In this document: one piece after another, positions 23,246-31,634 of the stretch
Layout of the letters: each line of letters starts with the position of its first letter
How positions within the stretch are numbered: position 1 is the first letter of the stretch
Assembly (NCBI GenBank): GCA_963795335.1
Contig: CAWCHI010000001.1
Span: 1-64,000, forward strand
Length of the DNA stretch: 64,000 nucleotides
Direction: 5' to 3'
Source: Trebonia sp963795335
GTDB lineage: Bacteria; Actinomycetota; Actinomycetes; Streptosporangiales; Streptosporangiaceae
Program-made: the position numbers and the translations under genes
The notes under the pieces: generated by a model
What the model was told of the DNA's origin: nothing
The model's input: only the letters and a program-made list of their open reading frames with translations
The model's database searches: none

Positions 23246-25057
23246 CTACCGCCGAACAGCGGAGAGCACACGCGTGTGCTCGATCTGCACCGCCTGCAGG
23301 TCGCCCGGGTTCAGGCCGAGCAGCGCCAAGATCGTCGGTGCGATCTGAGTCGTTTCCACCGGGTGGCCTGACTGGTGCGGCTGGACGGTGCCCGGCGCAT
23401 AGACGACGAGCGGAACGTCCCGGTCGGCCGGGTTGTCGCCGCCGTGCTCGGCGATCTTCTTGCCGGTCGTGTAGATGGTGCCGACCTGCGAGATCGCGAA
23501 CACGTCGGGGTGGTGCGGGTCGGAGTAGGAGACGCCGAAGAAGCTCGCGGCCTGGTGTCCGGCGTAGATCTTCCGCAGGCCGGAGTGCTGGACGGTGATC
23601 GTCTGGCCGGCGTAGTTGACGGCTGGGGCGGAATGCGTCCACAGGTAGTTCTTGACGAAGTCAGTCGCGGCCTGCGAGCGGTTGGACAGCCACCACAGCA
23701 GCCCGTCGTCGTCGGCCTCCTGGACAACCAGCGTCGGGCTGCCCGGGTGCAGTTTGGCCCAGTCGGCGTTGACGGCGGCGATGATCGGGCCGTCGTCGAT
23801 CCGCTGCAGCTGGCTGTTGTTCTGCGGCGACTGGCCGTGCTTGGCCGTCAGGATGATCGCCGTCGAGCGGGCCTCGCCGTCGGCCTGGATCGTGTCGGCC
23901 ATCCGCTGCAGGGCGTCGTTGACGTAGGTGAGCGCGCTCTGGAGCAGCGGGCCCGGAACCTGCTGGCCGTCTACGGTCACGTACCCGCCGGCCAGCGACG
24001 GTCCCTCGGTGTATTTGCCCTGCGCGTTCGGGCCGATCAGCACCGCCGGGGAACTCTTCAGCTTCTCGGCGGTCGAGACGGTCTGGAAGTTCATCCCGTA
24101 GATCGCCGGCGTGCCGACCTTGGGCCCTTTGCCGGAGTGCTCGTAGCCGTTGATCCAGTTGATGACCGCCTGCACCTTGTAGGAGTCGTACTGCTTGGTC
24201 GCGGCGTTGTCGGCCGTCCACGAGTCGTCGACCGGGTAGGGCACGCCGTTCGGCTCGACCGCCTGCGAGTCGATCTCTGGCGCGAAGAAGTCGTCGATGC
24301 TCATGCCGTTCGAGCCCGGGCCGTTGAACGACGAGTAGATCGCGTGCTTCTCAGCGAAGGCCGTTCGCAGGCCGGCCTTGTGAATCACCTGGAAGATCGT
24401 GTTGACCCCCACGTAGTCCCATGGCTGAATCGGCTTGCAGGTCTTCGGGTTGACCGGGTACGTCGCCGGGTTCAGGCCCGACTGCGGGTGCGGGGTCAGG
24501 TTCATAATCAGGGCCGGGTTCTTGTCAATGCCGCCCGGGTAGATCGAGCCGCCCTCGTCGAACGAGGGAAAGGTGTTGCCGCTCCCGTTCTTCAGCAGGT
24601 CAGGTACGGCCGCAAGCTTGTCGTCCGGCGAGTCGTAGATCACGTCGCCACCCGGGACAGGCCCGGAGCAGTTTGTCGTCCCCGGCGGGAAGACTCCGTG
24701 GCTGTACTCGTCGTCGTAGTAGATGCCGGTGACCTTCGGGTCGCCGCCGGTGACCAGCGCCGTGCCGCCCGGATCGGAGTCCGACGGGTCAGCGGTTTTC
24801 GCGTCGGTGTACTCAGCGCCGCCGGTGGCGATCCGCGCGAGCTCCGAGTCTGGATAATGAGCGACGTACCAGTCCAGGTCGGACTGGTGCATGCCGTCGA
24901 CCGATATCAGCAGCACATGCTTGACGCTGCTGCTGTGGTGCCAGCCGGGCTGGCTGGGCCGGACGGTTGCCGCTGACGACGCGAGCGCGGTGCTGCCGAG
25001 CACCACCGCGGCACTCGCCACGACAGCCCCCGCTCGCCAGAATGGCTTTCTGCGCAT
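23246..25057 (-). CDS. secreted alkaline-phosphatase-superfamily phosphodiesterase
   Basis: The 603-residue protein has a signal peptide (MRRKPFWRAGAVVASAAVVL, cleavage near SAA at about 29). The nucleotide pyrophosphatase/phosphodiesterase fold shows the first metal aspartate in LLISVDGMHQSD, the Thr-type nucleophile in PGGTALVTGG, the TAKHGQSP metal site, and the last histidine in AEHGGDNPADRDVPLVVYA. It is expected to hydrolyse phosphodiesters or phosphomonoesters outside the cell. It is a single-gene unit; its 3' end faces the strong hairpin at 23171. Confidence 0.85.
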   Translation of the reverse strand: MRRKPFWRAGAVVASAAVVLGSTALASSAATVRPSQPGWHHSSSVKHVLLISVDGMHQSDLDWYVAHYPDSELARIATGGAEYTDAKTADPSDSDPGGTALVTGGDPKVTGIYYDDEYSHGVFPPGTTNCSGPVPGGDVIYDSPDDKLAAVPDLLKNGSGNTFPSFDEGGSIYPGGIDKNPALIMNLTPHPQSGLNPATYPVNPKTCKPIQPWDYVGVNTIFQVIHKAGLRTAFAEKHAIYSSFNGPGSNGMSIDDFFAPEIDSQAVEPNGVPYPVDDSWTADNAATKQYDSYKVQAVINWINGYEHSGKGPKVGTPAIYGMNFQTVSTAEKLKSSPAVLIGPNAQGKYTEGPSLAGGYVTVDGQQVPGPLLQSALTYVNDALQRMADTIQADGEARSTAIILTAKHGQSPQNNSQLQRIDDGPIIAAVNADWAKLHPGSPTLVVQEADDDGLLWWLSNRSQAATDFVKNYLWTHSAPAVNYAGQTITVQHSGLRKIYAGHQAASFFGVSYSDPHHPDVFAISQVGTIYTTGKKIAEHGGDNPADRDVPLVVYAPGTVQPHQSGHPVETTQIAPTILALLGLNPGDLQAVQIEHTRVLSAVRR

Positions 25058-25419
25058 GGTTCATCACTCCCTGGCGGGCGTGGTATCACGCCGACGCTGC
25101 CCGTTACCGTCTACCCCAAAGGTCACTTCTGGTTGGCCGCGAGCTGAACAGCAAATGATATTTCTCAGCGAATTCCCGGCATGATCTTCTGTCGCACTCG
25201 CGGGTGGCGTGGAGGTAGGTCAGTGCGGCGCGCGGGCTGGAGCGCCCCCTTCGCTCCGTCAGCCCCCAGAGGCTCGCCCTGGGCCGCGGTGGTGGTCATG
25301 AGAGATGCCCGCTGGCGGCCACCGGTTCTGCCCAGTGGTGGCCGCCAGACGTGGTGAGAAGGTTGCCTGCCAGCGCGTGCGGCCCGGCGTCGGCAACGAG
25401 TGACCCTCCTCGCCTCCTG
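25058..25419. other. gene-free gap with a terminator hairpin
   Basis: No gene is supported in these 360 bases. They contain the promoter region of the phosphodiesterase gene and, nearer 25420, the hairpin described at 25312. Confidence 0.5.
25312..25348 (-). terminator. terminator of the alcohol dehydrogenase gene
   Basis: CTGGCGGCCACC (25312-25323) pairs perfectly with GGTGGCCGCCAG (25337-25348) across a 13-base loop. It lies 72 bp beyond the stop of the dehydrogenase gene at 25420. Confidence 0.7.
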
Positions 25420-26508
25420 TTAACCTTCGGTGAAGTCGAGGATGGCCCGCCCGGCGATCTTCCCGGCCGCCAGGTCGGCACACGCCTGGTTGATCTCGTC
25501 GATCGGGTACCGGGCGGTGACCAGGCTGTCCAGGTCGAGCTTGCCCGCCTCGTACCAGTTGACGAACAGCGGGAAGTCCTCCTCCGGGATGCACGACCCG
25601 CCGAGGCTGCCGACGAACTTCTTCTCACCCAGCAGCAGGTCGGAGCTGTCTACCAGCACGGGCTCGGTCGGCACGCCGACCAGGTAGGCCGATCCGCCCC
25701 GCGTCTCGGCCCAGTGGCCGCGCCGCACCGCGGCGATGGCCTGCTGGGTGGCGATCACCCGGCCGATGCAGTCGAACGCGAAGTCGACGCCGCCCAGGTC
25801 GGTCGGGCGCTGCCCGGGGGTCAGCCGCCGGACCTCCTCGACCGCATCGGTCTTCCGGGCATTGACCCCCACGGTGGCGCCGAACCGCTTGGCCATCTCC
25901 AGCTTGTCGTCTTCCAGGTCGACCGCGATGACCGGGTTGGCACCCGCGTTGTGGGCGGCGGCGATGGCCGACAGGCCGACCCCGCCGACACCCCAGACGG
26001 CGACGCTCTGCCCCTCCTTCACCTCGGCCGAGTGCAGCACCGCACCCGCCCCGGTCATCACCGCGCAGCCGATGATGGCACCGGAGTACTTCGGCGTCGC
26101 CTCCGGCGCCTTCACCACGTAGAGCTCGTCCGCGACCGTGTGCGTCGCCCAGGTGAACACGTTGTAGGTGCTGGCGGTGGTGCCGTCGGCAAAGCTGAGG
26201 CTCGGCCCCACCGGGGCGCGGTACTCCTTCTGCGGGGAGCGCGGAACCCAGGTCACCATCACGTAGTCGCCCGGGGCGACGTGGGTCACGGCCGAGCCGA
26301 CCGCCTCCACCACCCCGGTCGACTCGTGGCCGAGTATCCGGTCGGCCGTGCGGCTCCCGTGGATCTCGTGCAGCTGGCTGTGGCAGACGCCGGAGGCGTA
26401 CTGCCGGACGATCACCTCATGCGGCCCCGGGTCGGCGAACGTGTGCTCCTTAACCTGGAGCTCTTCGGTGCCGGCGGGCAGGACCACGATGCGGCCGGTA
26501 ATTGCCAT
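25420..26508 (-). CDS. zinc-dependent alcohol dehydrogenase (NDMA-dependent type), no structural zinc
   Basis: The 362-residue MDR enzyme has catalytic-zinc ligands in ASGVCHSQLHEIHG (Cys), RILGHESTG (His) and IIGCAVMTGAGA (Cys), and the nucleotide motif VWGVGGVGLSA. The start and overall sequence resemble mycothiol/NDMA-dependent alcohol dehydrogenases of actinobacteria. The four-cysteine structural-zinc loop normally found between about residues 85 and 115 is replaced by VPRSPQKEYRAPVG. A weak AGGAGGCG Shine-Dalgarno precedes ATG 26508. It oxidises alcohols to aldehydes in the cytosol; the substrate is unknown. Confidence 0.85.
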   Translation of the reverse strand: MAITGRIVVLPAGTEELQVKEHTFADPGPHEVIVRQYASGVCHSQLHEIHGSRTADRILGHESTGVVEAVGSAVTHVAPGDYVMVTWVPRSPQKEYRAPVGPSLSFADGTTASTYNVFTWATHTVADELYVVKAPEATPKYSGAIIGCAVMTGAGAVLHSAEVKEGQSVAVWGVGGVGLSAIAAAHNAGANPVIAVDLEDDKLEMAKRFGATVGVNARKTDAVEEVRRLTPGQRPTDLGGVDFAFDCIGRVIATQQAIAAVRRGHWAETRGGSAYLVGVPTEPVLVDSSDLLLGEKKFVGSLGGSCIPEEDFPLFVNWYEAGKLDLDSLVTARYPIDEINQACADLAAGKIAGRAILDFTEG

Positions 26509-26742
26509 GACGCCTCCTTGCGTGACATGCAGTGTCTTTCAGTATCGATCGCCAGCGGGGCACGGTCGCCGTCCATATGGCGCGCGTTGCCGGCTCGGTT
26601 GCGCGCCGGATTGCTCGTCGTCACCCTGCTCTCGGCTCAGGCTGGCTGGCAAAGCAGCGCGGCGATCGTGGCATGAGGCGGGCACGGCCGCGCACGTTGG
26701 CGCGCCGCGGAAAGGGCCGGCCGTGTTACGGGCCGCCCGGCA

Positions 26743-26762
26743 GGTTTCGATTACCGTCGCCC
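26743..26762 (+). repeat. 20-bp tRNA-Gly T-arm/acceptor copy (attachment-site relic)
   Basis: GGTTTCGATTACCGTCGCCC is identical to positions 20-39 of the tRNA-Gly gene at the left edge, including its unusual T-A pair in the T stem. The match covers the end of the T stem, the T loop and most of the acceptor 3' strand, in the same orientation. It overlaps the copy at 2543 only in the 10-base T-loop core GGTTTCGATT. It is followed two bases later by the stop of a VapC fragment on the minus strand. Confidence 0.75.
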
Positions 26763-26764
26763 AC

Positions 26765-26995
26765 CTAGAAATTATTCGGCTTTGCGTGGATGCCGACTAT
26801 CTCGACGAGTCGTTCGATGCCGTGGAAGTCGTCTGGGTTGGCTGTATAGAGCGGGAGCTGGTTGCTGCCCGCGGTTGCCGCGATCTGCAGGTCAGAGGAG
26901 TGCCTGCGCGGTTGACGGCCCGCAGCACGAACAGCGGCGCAGATCTGCCCGGTCACTACGGCGGCGAGCAACCCGAAACCGACGGCAAAGACTGC
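26765..26995 (-). pseudogene. VapC toxin C-terminal fragment
   Basis: The last 75 codons before the stop at 26765 read as the second half of a PIN toxin. A region aligning with the RVTAAVVxAxRxPR part is followed by SSDLQIAATAGSNQLPLYTA, NPDDFHGIERLVEIVGI and a short tail. The third and fourth acidic positions are present; the N-terminal DxxxL and Glu motifs are gone. The alignment with the VapC relic at 1785-2281 is obvious (IAATA...LPLYTxNPxDaxG). It abuts the tRNA-Gly relic. Confidence 0.6.
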
Positions 26996-27070
26996 ATCTG
27001 CGGCTGGCCGCCCGACCGTATACCTGCTCGAGAGCCGCGACCAGACGCGGTGCAACGGAATGGAGTAGGC

Positions 27071-27697
27071 ATGCGGATGTTCAGGCGCCTGGCGGTAGCA
27101 GGCGCGGTGACGGGGGTGCTCCTCGGCAGCACGGCCGGCGTGGCCTCGGCGTCGACGACGGCGACCGCCCGCCCGGCGTGCAGCACAGTACATCTCACCG
27201 GCGGTACCACCTCGCTGACGACTGCCCCTGGTATCGCCGCCGCGCTGCTCAGCCACGGCATCGTGCCGCTGGCGACGCTGCCCGCGACCGAGGGCGCATC
27301 CACCAGCAGCAGCGGTGTCGCCGTCACGTTCGCGTTCCCGGTGACCGGCGGCAGGGTCAACCTCAAGCAGGTGTCCGGCACGATCGACCACAGCGGCGGC
27401 ATCCTGTTCATCGCCCCGGCGACCGGCAAGGAGATCTCCGTATCCAACTTCGTCATCAACCTCAAGGCGGGCGAGCTCACCGCGATCGTGAACGGTAACG
27501 CCAAGGAGCGGGTGCCGCTCCTTGCCCTGAGCCTGGCCAGCGCGAAGATCGCCGCAGGCAAGCACGCCGTACATGTCTCCGGGATCGTCGCCCGGCTGAC
27601 CAAGACCGCGGCCAGCGCGCTGGACGCAACCTTCGGCACCACCCTGTTCACCAGCGGCCTGGAACTCGGTACCGCGAGCACGGTGGTGAAGTTCTAG
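27071..27697 (+). CDS. secreted protein of unknown function
   Basis: The 208-residue protein has a clear signal peptide (MRMFRRLAVAGAVTGVLLGS, cleavage after ASA near 30). The mature part is Thr/Ser/Gly-rich with alternating hydrophobic strands (SGVAVTFAFPVTGGRVNL, GTIDHSGGILFIAPATGKEI, VHVSGIVARLTKTAASALDA), suggesting a beta-sandwich. No catalytic motif or cysteine pair is seen; there is one Cys near the mature N-terminus. I do not recognise the family. ATG 27071 was chosen for the signal peptide; ATG 27077 is possible. A hairpin at 27747 follows. Confidence 0.7.
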   Translation: MRMFRRLAVAGAVTGVLLGSTAGVASASTTATARPACSTVHLTGGTTSLTTAPGIAAALLSHGIVPLATLPATEGASTSSSGVAVTFAFPVTGGRVNLKQVSGTIDHSGGILFIAPATGKEISVSNFVINLKAGELTAIVNGNAKERVPLLALSLASAKIAAGKHAVHVSGIVARLTKTAASALDATFGTTLFTSGLELGTASTVVKF

Positions 27698-27746
27698 CCA
27701 ACCTCCGCCCGTGCAATTCCTCCTCGGGGACATTGCACGAGATCAG

Positions 27747-27798
27747 CGGGGCACCAGTCACCTCCGCTCTCTTTCAGCGGGCGAGGACTGGTGCCCCG
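27747..27798. terminator. bidirectional terminator, 13-bp stem
   Basis: CGGGGCACCAGTC (27747-27759) pairs perfectly with GACTGGTGCCCCG (27786-27798). The 26-base loop holds a second small hairpin (CCGCT/AGCGG). It separates the converging genes ending at 27697 and 27854. Confidence 0.75.
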
Positions 27799-27853
27799 TG
27801 CCTCTTCGAAGTGCTCGCACTTGGCACCGATCATGCGAGAACAGGGACCGGGA

Positions 27854-28978
27854 CTAGTGGACGTCGCTGTCCACCACCTCAGTAGGCTGCCACTTTCCGG
27901 TGCTGGGGTCGTCCCAGGCGAAGAGCAACCGCGGGCTGCCGGACGTGTAGAAGGCCATGTTGTCGCTGGCGCGGTTCTCCGTGAGGCCACTGTCAGATCC
28001 CGGGAAAAACACTCCGGCGACGGACTCGGTCCAGTTCGAGGACCCGTTGATGACGCACCACAACGCCTCGTCCTGGTTGATGCAAAGTCCGTCGCCCGAC
28101 CCGTGGTTAATTGTGGTGGTGATGCCAGGGTCGTCCGTGAGGCCGTTGGTGATGACTTCCACCGGGTTGTTCCACGGGGACGTGATGTTCAGGTTCCAGT
28201 AGAAGTCCAGGTCGGTGTTCGGCCCGACGACGGCGATACCGACCCCTCCGTCGTTGGCGGTGATGGCCGGGTCAGAGAAGGCCGTCTGGGCCTGCCCCGC
28301 CAGCTCGGAAATCCACGGATTGGTGCCGTCTTGCTGCCAGTAGTAGTCCAGGGTGTTGTTGCCCCCCTCGGCGGCCACTACGGCGTAGTTGCCGGCCGGT
28401 GCGATCGCGGGCGCGGAGTATGTGGTGGCGTAACCGTTGACCAGTTCGGGGGTCCAGTTGCTGGTACCGTTAGAGGCCCAGTAGTAGTCGAGGCTGTTGC
28501 CTGCCCCCTCTGCGACGATGCCCACTGCGTTGCCGATGTTGGCCAGCCGCGGTGCCGAGTAGGTGGTGCCTGCCCCGGCGACCGTCTCCTCATGCCAGCC
28601 CGACGAGCCGTCAACCTGCCAGTAGAAGTCCAGGCTGTGATTGGGGCCCTCGACCACGAGGTTCACGTCGTTGCCATCGGCCGAGACGTCTGGCACTGAC
28701 AACGCCATCCCGTTCGCGGCGACCTGCTCACCCGCCCAGGTGCTGGTCCCGTACTGGTTCCAGTAGAACCGCAGCCCGTCATTTTGCGTCTGCACGGCGA
28801 TGACGGTGTTCCCGCCGGCTACCGTCATCGACGGCTGGGAGTAGCGGACGACCGCCGACGCGGCCGGAACCGACGTCGCCAGCACTCCCGCGGCCAGGCC
28901 CGCCGCGCAGCCGACCGCAAGCACCGCCCGGGTCCAGGGCCGGCGGCCCTCGCGGCATCGGGTGACAATGATCTTCAC
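27854..28978 (-). CDS. secreted repeat protein (lectin-like beta-propeller)
   Basis: The 374-residue product from GTG 28978 (AACGAGGGAAGCA upstream) has a signal peptide with the core RAVLAVGCAAGLAAGVLATS and cleavage near ASA (about 41). The mature part consists of about six to seven degenerate repeats of 45-50 residues, each with an LDFYW/LDYYW strand, a G-T/S-x-x-W turn, then a Ser-x-P strand. Examples are NSLDYYWASNGTSNWTPEL and NTLDYYWQQDGTNPWISEL. This resembles blades of sugar-binding propeller lectins, though I cannot name the family. Its upstream region carries the element at 29062. Confidence 0.7.
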   Translation of the reverse strand: MKIIVTRCREGRRPWTRAVLAVGCAAGLAAGVLATSVPAASAVVRYSQPSMTVAGGNTVIAVQTQNDGLRFYWNQYGTSTWAGEQVAANGMALSVPDVSADGNDVNLVVEGPNHSLDFYWQVDGSSGWHEETVAGAGTTYSAPRLANIGNAVGIVAEGAGNSLDYYWASNGTSNWTPELVNGYATTYSAPAIAPAGNYAVVAAEGGNNTLDYYWQQDGTNPWISELAGQAQTAFSDPAITANDGGVGIAVVGPNTDLDFYWNLNITSPWNNPVEVITNGLTDDPGITTTINHGSGDGLCINQDEALWCVINGSSNWTESVAGVFFPGSDSGLTENRASDNMAFYTSGSPRLLFAWDDPSTGKWQPTEVVDSDVH

Positions 28979-29061
28979 TGCTTCCCTCGTTCTGGCGGAA
29001 CCGGCCGCCTCCGCTGGAACTGGCGCCACGCGGCTAGCAGTCGGCTGGACTGCCCCGCCTC

Positions 29062-29130
29062 GGCACCAGGCTCACACGCAGCCCGGATGGGGGCCATACG
29101 TAAGCGCCCACATATCGGCCCACAGGAACG
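29062..29130 (-). promoter_or_regulatory. upstream element copy A, with 13-codon ORF
   Basis: Read on the minus strand, about 69 bases aligns with 31635-31702 on the plus strand at roughly 80 percent identity with one indel. Both lie 84-95 bp upstream of a secreted-protein gene and point toward it. Inside, ATG TGG GCG opens a 13-codon frame (MWALTYGPHPGCV, stop TGA); copy B encodes MWAATYLPHRGCL. A loose dyad (ATATGT-N8-ACGTAT) overlaps the start of the small ORF. Confidence 0.55.
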
Positions 29131-29276
29131 AGGCCGGGTCCCTGAGGTACACGGATCGTGAACTGGCTGCCGCATGGCGCTCCTGACTCCGATGGCTGAC
29201 TTCAGCCCCGATACCGCTGAGACCGGCGCATTCTGGGCCTAGCAACGAGACCGGCGGCCCGGTCGTTCCTGCCCTT

Positions 29277-31520
29277 TCAGGTGCCACTGGTCTCGGGGAG
29301 GTCGGCGGCAAGGCTGCGGGCGGAGTTGAGGGTGTCGGGATGGTCGTCGCCGAGGATGCGCTGCCGGCGTTGGAACGTGTCGCGGTCGAGATCGCGGGCG
29401 GCTGCCAGCTCACCGAGGCCGCGCAGGTCGGCCGCCAGGTTATGCGCTGATTCCAGGGTGTCGGGGTGGTCTTGGCCCAGCAGCCGCTGCCGGCGGTGGA
29501 GGGTGTCGCGGTCGAGGTCGCGGGCGACTGCCAGCTCACCGAGTTCGCGCAGGTCGGCCGCGAGGTTGTAGGCGGAGTTGAGCGTGTCGGGGTGGTCGTG
29601 GCCCAGGACGCGCTGCCGGCGTTGGAGGGTGTCGCGGTCGAGGTCGCGGGCGGCGGCCGCCTCACCAAGTTCGCGGAGGTCGGCCGCGAGGATGTGGGCC
29701 GTGCGCAGCGTGTCGCGATGGTCGGGGCCGTTCGCCTGGCGGAGGCTTTCCCAGGTGGCCTGGTTCAGGTCGCGGGCGGCCCGCAGGTCACCCAGCAGGC
29801 GCAGCCCGAGGGCCAGATTGTGAGCCGAGTTCAGGGTGTCCGGGTGGCCATCCCCCAGGACGCGGCGCCGGCGTTCCCAGGTGTCCTGGTTCAGGTCGCG
29901 CGCTTCGGTGTAGCGGCCCAGCTCCAGGAGGGACCAGGCGTAATAGTGCGCGGCCATCAGCGTGTCCTCATGGTCGCGGCCGAGCCGAAGGCTCCATTGC
30001 TGGTGCAGGCCGCTCATGAGCTCCCGGGGAGTTCGGGCATCGCCCCGCTCAAGCAGGTACCAGCACACCCGGCGCACCATATCGCGCAGCGCGGAGTTGT
30101 CCGTGGCAGCCAGGTCAGCGGCCAGCACATGGGGAGTGAGCTGGGCCCAGTGGGCCCAGGTGACCGGATCCGGCGGGTCGCCCGGATCGCCCGCCACCAG
30201 GATCGCCTCGGCGCGGCCGCGGGTAGCTGCGGCGCACGCGGGCGTGAGGCGGTCGCGGAGGATGGCCTGGGTGAGCCGGTGCATCTGCAGCCCGCGACGG
30301 TCGAGACGGGCCATCGACTGACCGGCCACCTGAGCCAAGGTCTGCCGCCAGGCCAGCGGGTCGGCCGCCCGCGACGCCAGCTCGCCTGGCAGCAGGCCGG
30401 CCGCGTGGGTGAACATCCACTCCGGGACAGGGTCGGGCGCGAGGAAGGCGCACAGGTTGGCGAGCGCAGCCGCGGCGGGGTCCCGGTCGGACAACCGCTC
30501 CGCGGTCACCGCAGTCGCCGCCGCCAGTGAGTGAGGGTATGACCCAGGAGTCCCCCGTCCGAGCAGTTGTGCCGCCTGTTTGCGCAGCATGTCCAGGTAC
30601 TGGGCCACCGTGGTGCAAGAGTCGGCCATGAACCCGGCCGCTTGGGCGATGGCCAGCGGCAGGTCACCAACCTGGGTCGCGAGCCGCCCGGCGTCGTCCT
30701 CGTCGAGTCCGGGAATGCGGCGCCGCAGCATCTCGATCGACTCGGCCCGGGTGAACACCGCTACCTCCACCGGTGCCGCGATCTCGTCCCAGCCGTGCCA
30801 GCGCGACGTGATGAGCACGTGCCCGCCGTCCCCCGGCAGCCACGGCGCCACATCCGCCGGGTTCTCCGCGTTGTCGAAGATCAGCAGCCAGCGGCCGCGG
30901 TGTCGCAGCTCGGCCAGCACCGTGGCCCGGACCGTCTCGATTTCAGCCCCGGCCGTCACGCAGCCCAGCGCCTGGCCCAGGGCAGTGACCTGGTCCCCGA
31001 TGAGGCCGCCCTGCTCGGCGTTGATCCACCAAGCCAGGTCGTACCGGCCGGCGTTGCGGTGCGCGTATTCGGCCGCTAGCTGGGTCTTGCCGACCCCTCC
31101 CATCCCGCGCAGCGCCTGCACCACGGTGGCGTGCCCGGCGAGCAGTCGCTCCCGTACCGCCGCGAGAAGGTCATCGCGGCCGGTGAAGGCGAGGTTGCGG
31201 GCCGGGATGTTCCACAGCTGCGGCCGACCGCCGGCAGGCTCCTGTCGGGACGTTCCGAGCACACTCACTACGTCCGCCGCCGGGATGTGCCCGCGGGCTG
31301 CTGCCACGAATGTCTCACTCACAGGCCCAGCCAGGCCGAGCGCCGCAGCCAGCTGCCCGGCGGTGCTTTTGCGCGCCGTGCGGTTGATGCCGCGTTCCAG
31401 GTCACTGATTGCCCGCGGGGAAAGACCCGCCGCGTGGGCTAGTTCTTCCTGGGTCAGTTTCACCTCGTCCCGCAACTGCCGCAAAAGCGCGGCGAACGTC
31501 AACGAAGGCTGCTCAGACAC
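29277..31520 (-). CDS. XRE / NB-ARC / TPR STAND-type regulator
   Basis: The 747-residue protein has three parts. An XRE helix-turn-helix (about 8-65) contains VKLTQEELAHAAGLSPRAIS. An NB-ARC NTPase has Walker A GMGGVGKTQ (139-147), Walker B WLLIFDNAEN (211-220), VLITSRW and GDLPLAIAQAAG. The C-terminal TPR array (about 500-740) has 42-residue units such as ARDLDRDTLQRRQRVLG followed by HDHPDTLNSAYNLAADL. STAND proteins oligomerise on ligand sensing. The layout resembles FxsT of FxSxx-COOH peptide systems, but no FxsA/B/C genes are beside it. Start is GTG 31520. Confidence 0.85.
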   Translation of the reverse strand: MSEQPSLTFAALLRQLRDEVKLTQEELAHAAGLSPRAISDLERGINRTARKSTAGQLAAALGLAGPVSETFVAAARGHIPAADVVSVLGTSRQEPAGGRPQLWNIPARNLAFTGRDDLLAAVRERLLAGHATVVQALRGMGGVGKTQLAAEYAHRNAGRYDLAWWINAEQGGLIGDQVTALGQALGCVTAGAEIETVRATVLAELRHRGRWLLIFDNAENPADVAPWLPGDGGHVLITSRWHGWDEIAAPVEVAVFTRAESIEMLRRRIPGLDEDDAGRLATQVGDLPLAIAQAAGFMADSCTTVAQYLDMLRKQAAQLLGRGTPGSYPHSLAAATAVTAERLSDRDPAAAALANLCAFLAPDPVPEWMFTHAAGLLPGELASRAADPLAWRQTLAQVAGQSMARLDRRGLQMHRLTQAILRDRLTPACAAATRGRAEAILVAGDPGDPPDPVTWAHWAQLTPHVLAADLAATDNSALRDMVRRVCWYLLERGDARTPRELMSGLHQQWSLRLGRDHEDTLMAAHYYAWSLLELGRYTEARDLNQDTWERRRRVLGDGHPDTLNSAHNLALGLRLLGDLRAARDLNQATWESLRQANGPDHRDTLRTAHILAADLRELGEAAAARDLDRDTLQRRQRVLGHDHPDTLNSAYNLAADLRELGELAVARDLDRDTLHRRQRLLGQDHPDTLESAHNLAADLRGLGELAAARDLDRDTFQRRQRILGDDHPDTLNSARSLAADLPETSGT

Positions 31521-31634
31521 GGCCTCGCCCCCCGCAGATCGACAGCCAGCCGCCTGCTTGCCGCTGCTGGCGCAGGCGAGCGCGTCGCAAGCAGCACTGC
31601 CGTCGTTATACCGGGCTCATCTACCCCGCGCAAC

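Noticed and set aside
23375..24976. 533-codon open frame opposite the secreted phosphodiesterase
   Set aside because: Composition is Val/Arg/Gly/Asp-rich shadow; the opposite strand has clear signal peptide and catalytic motifs.
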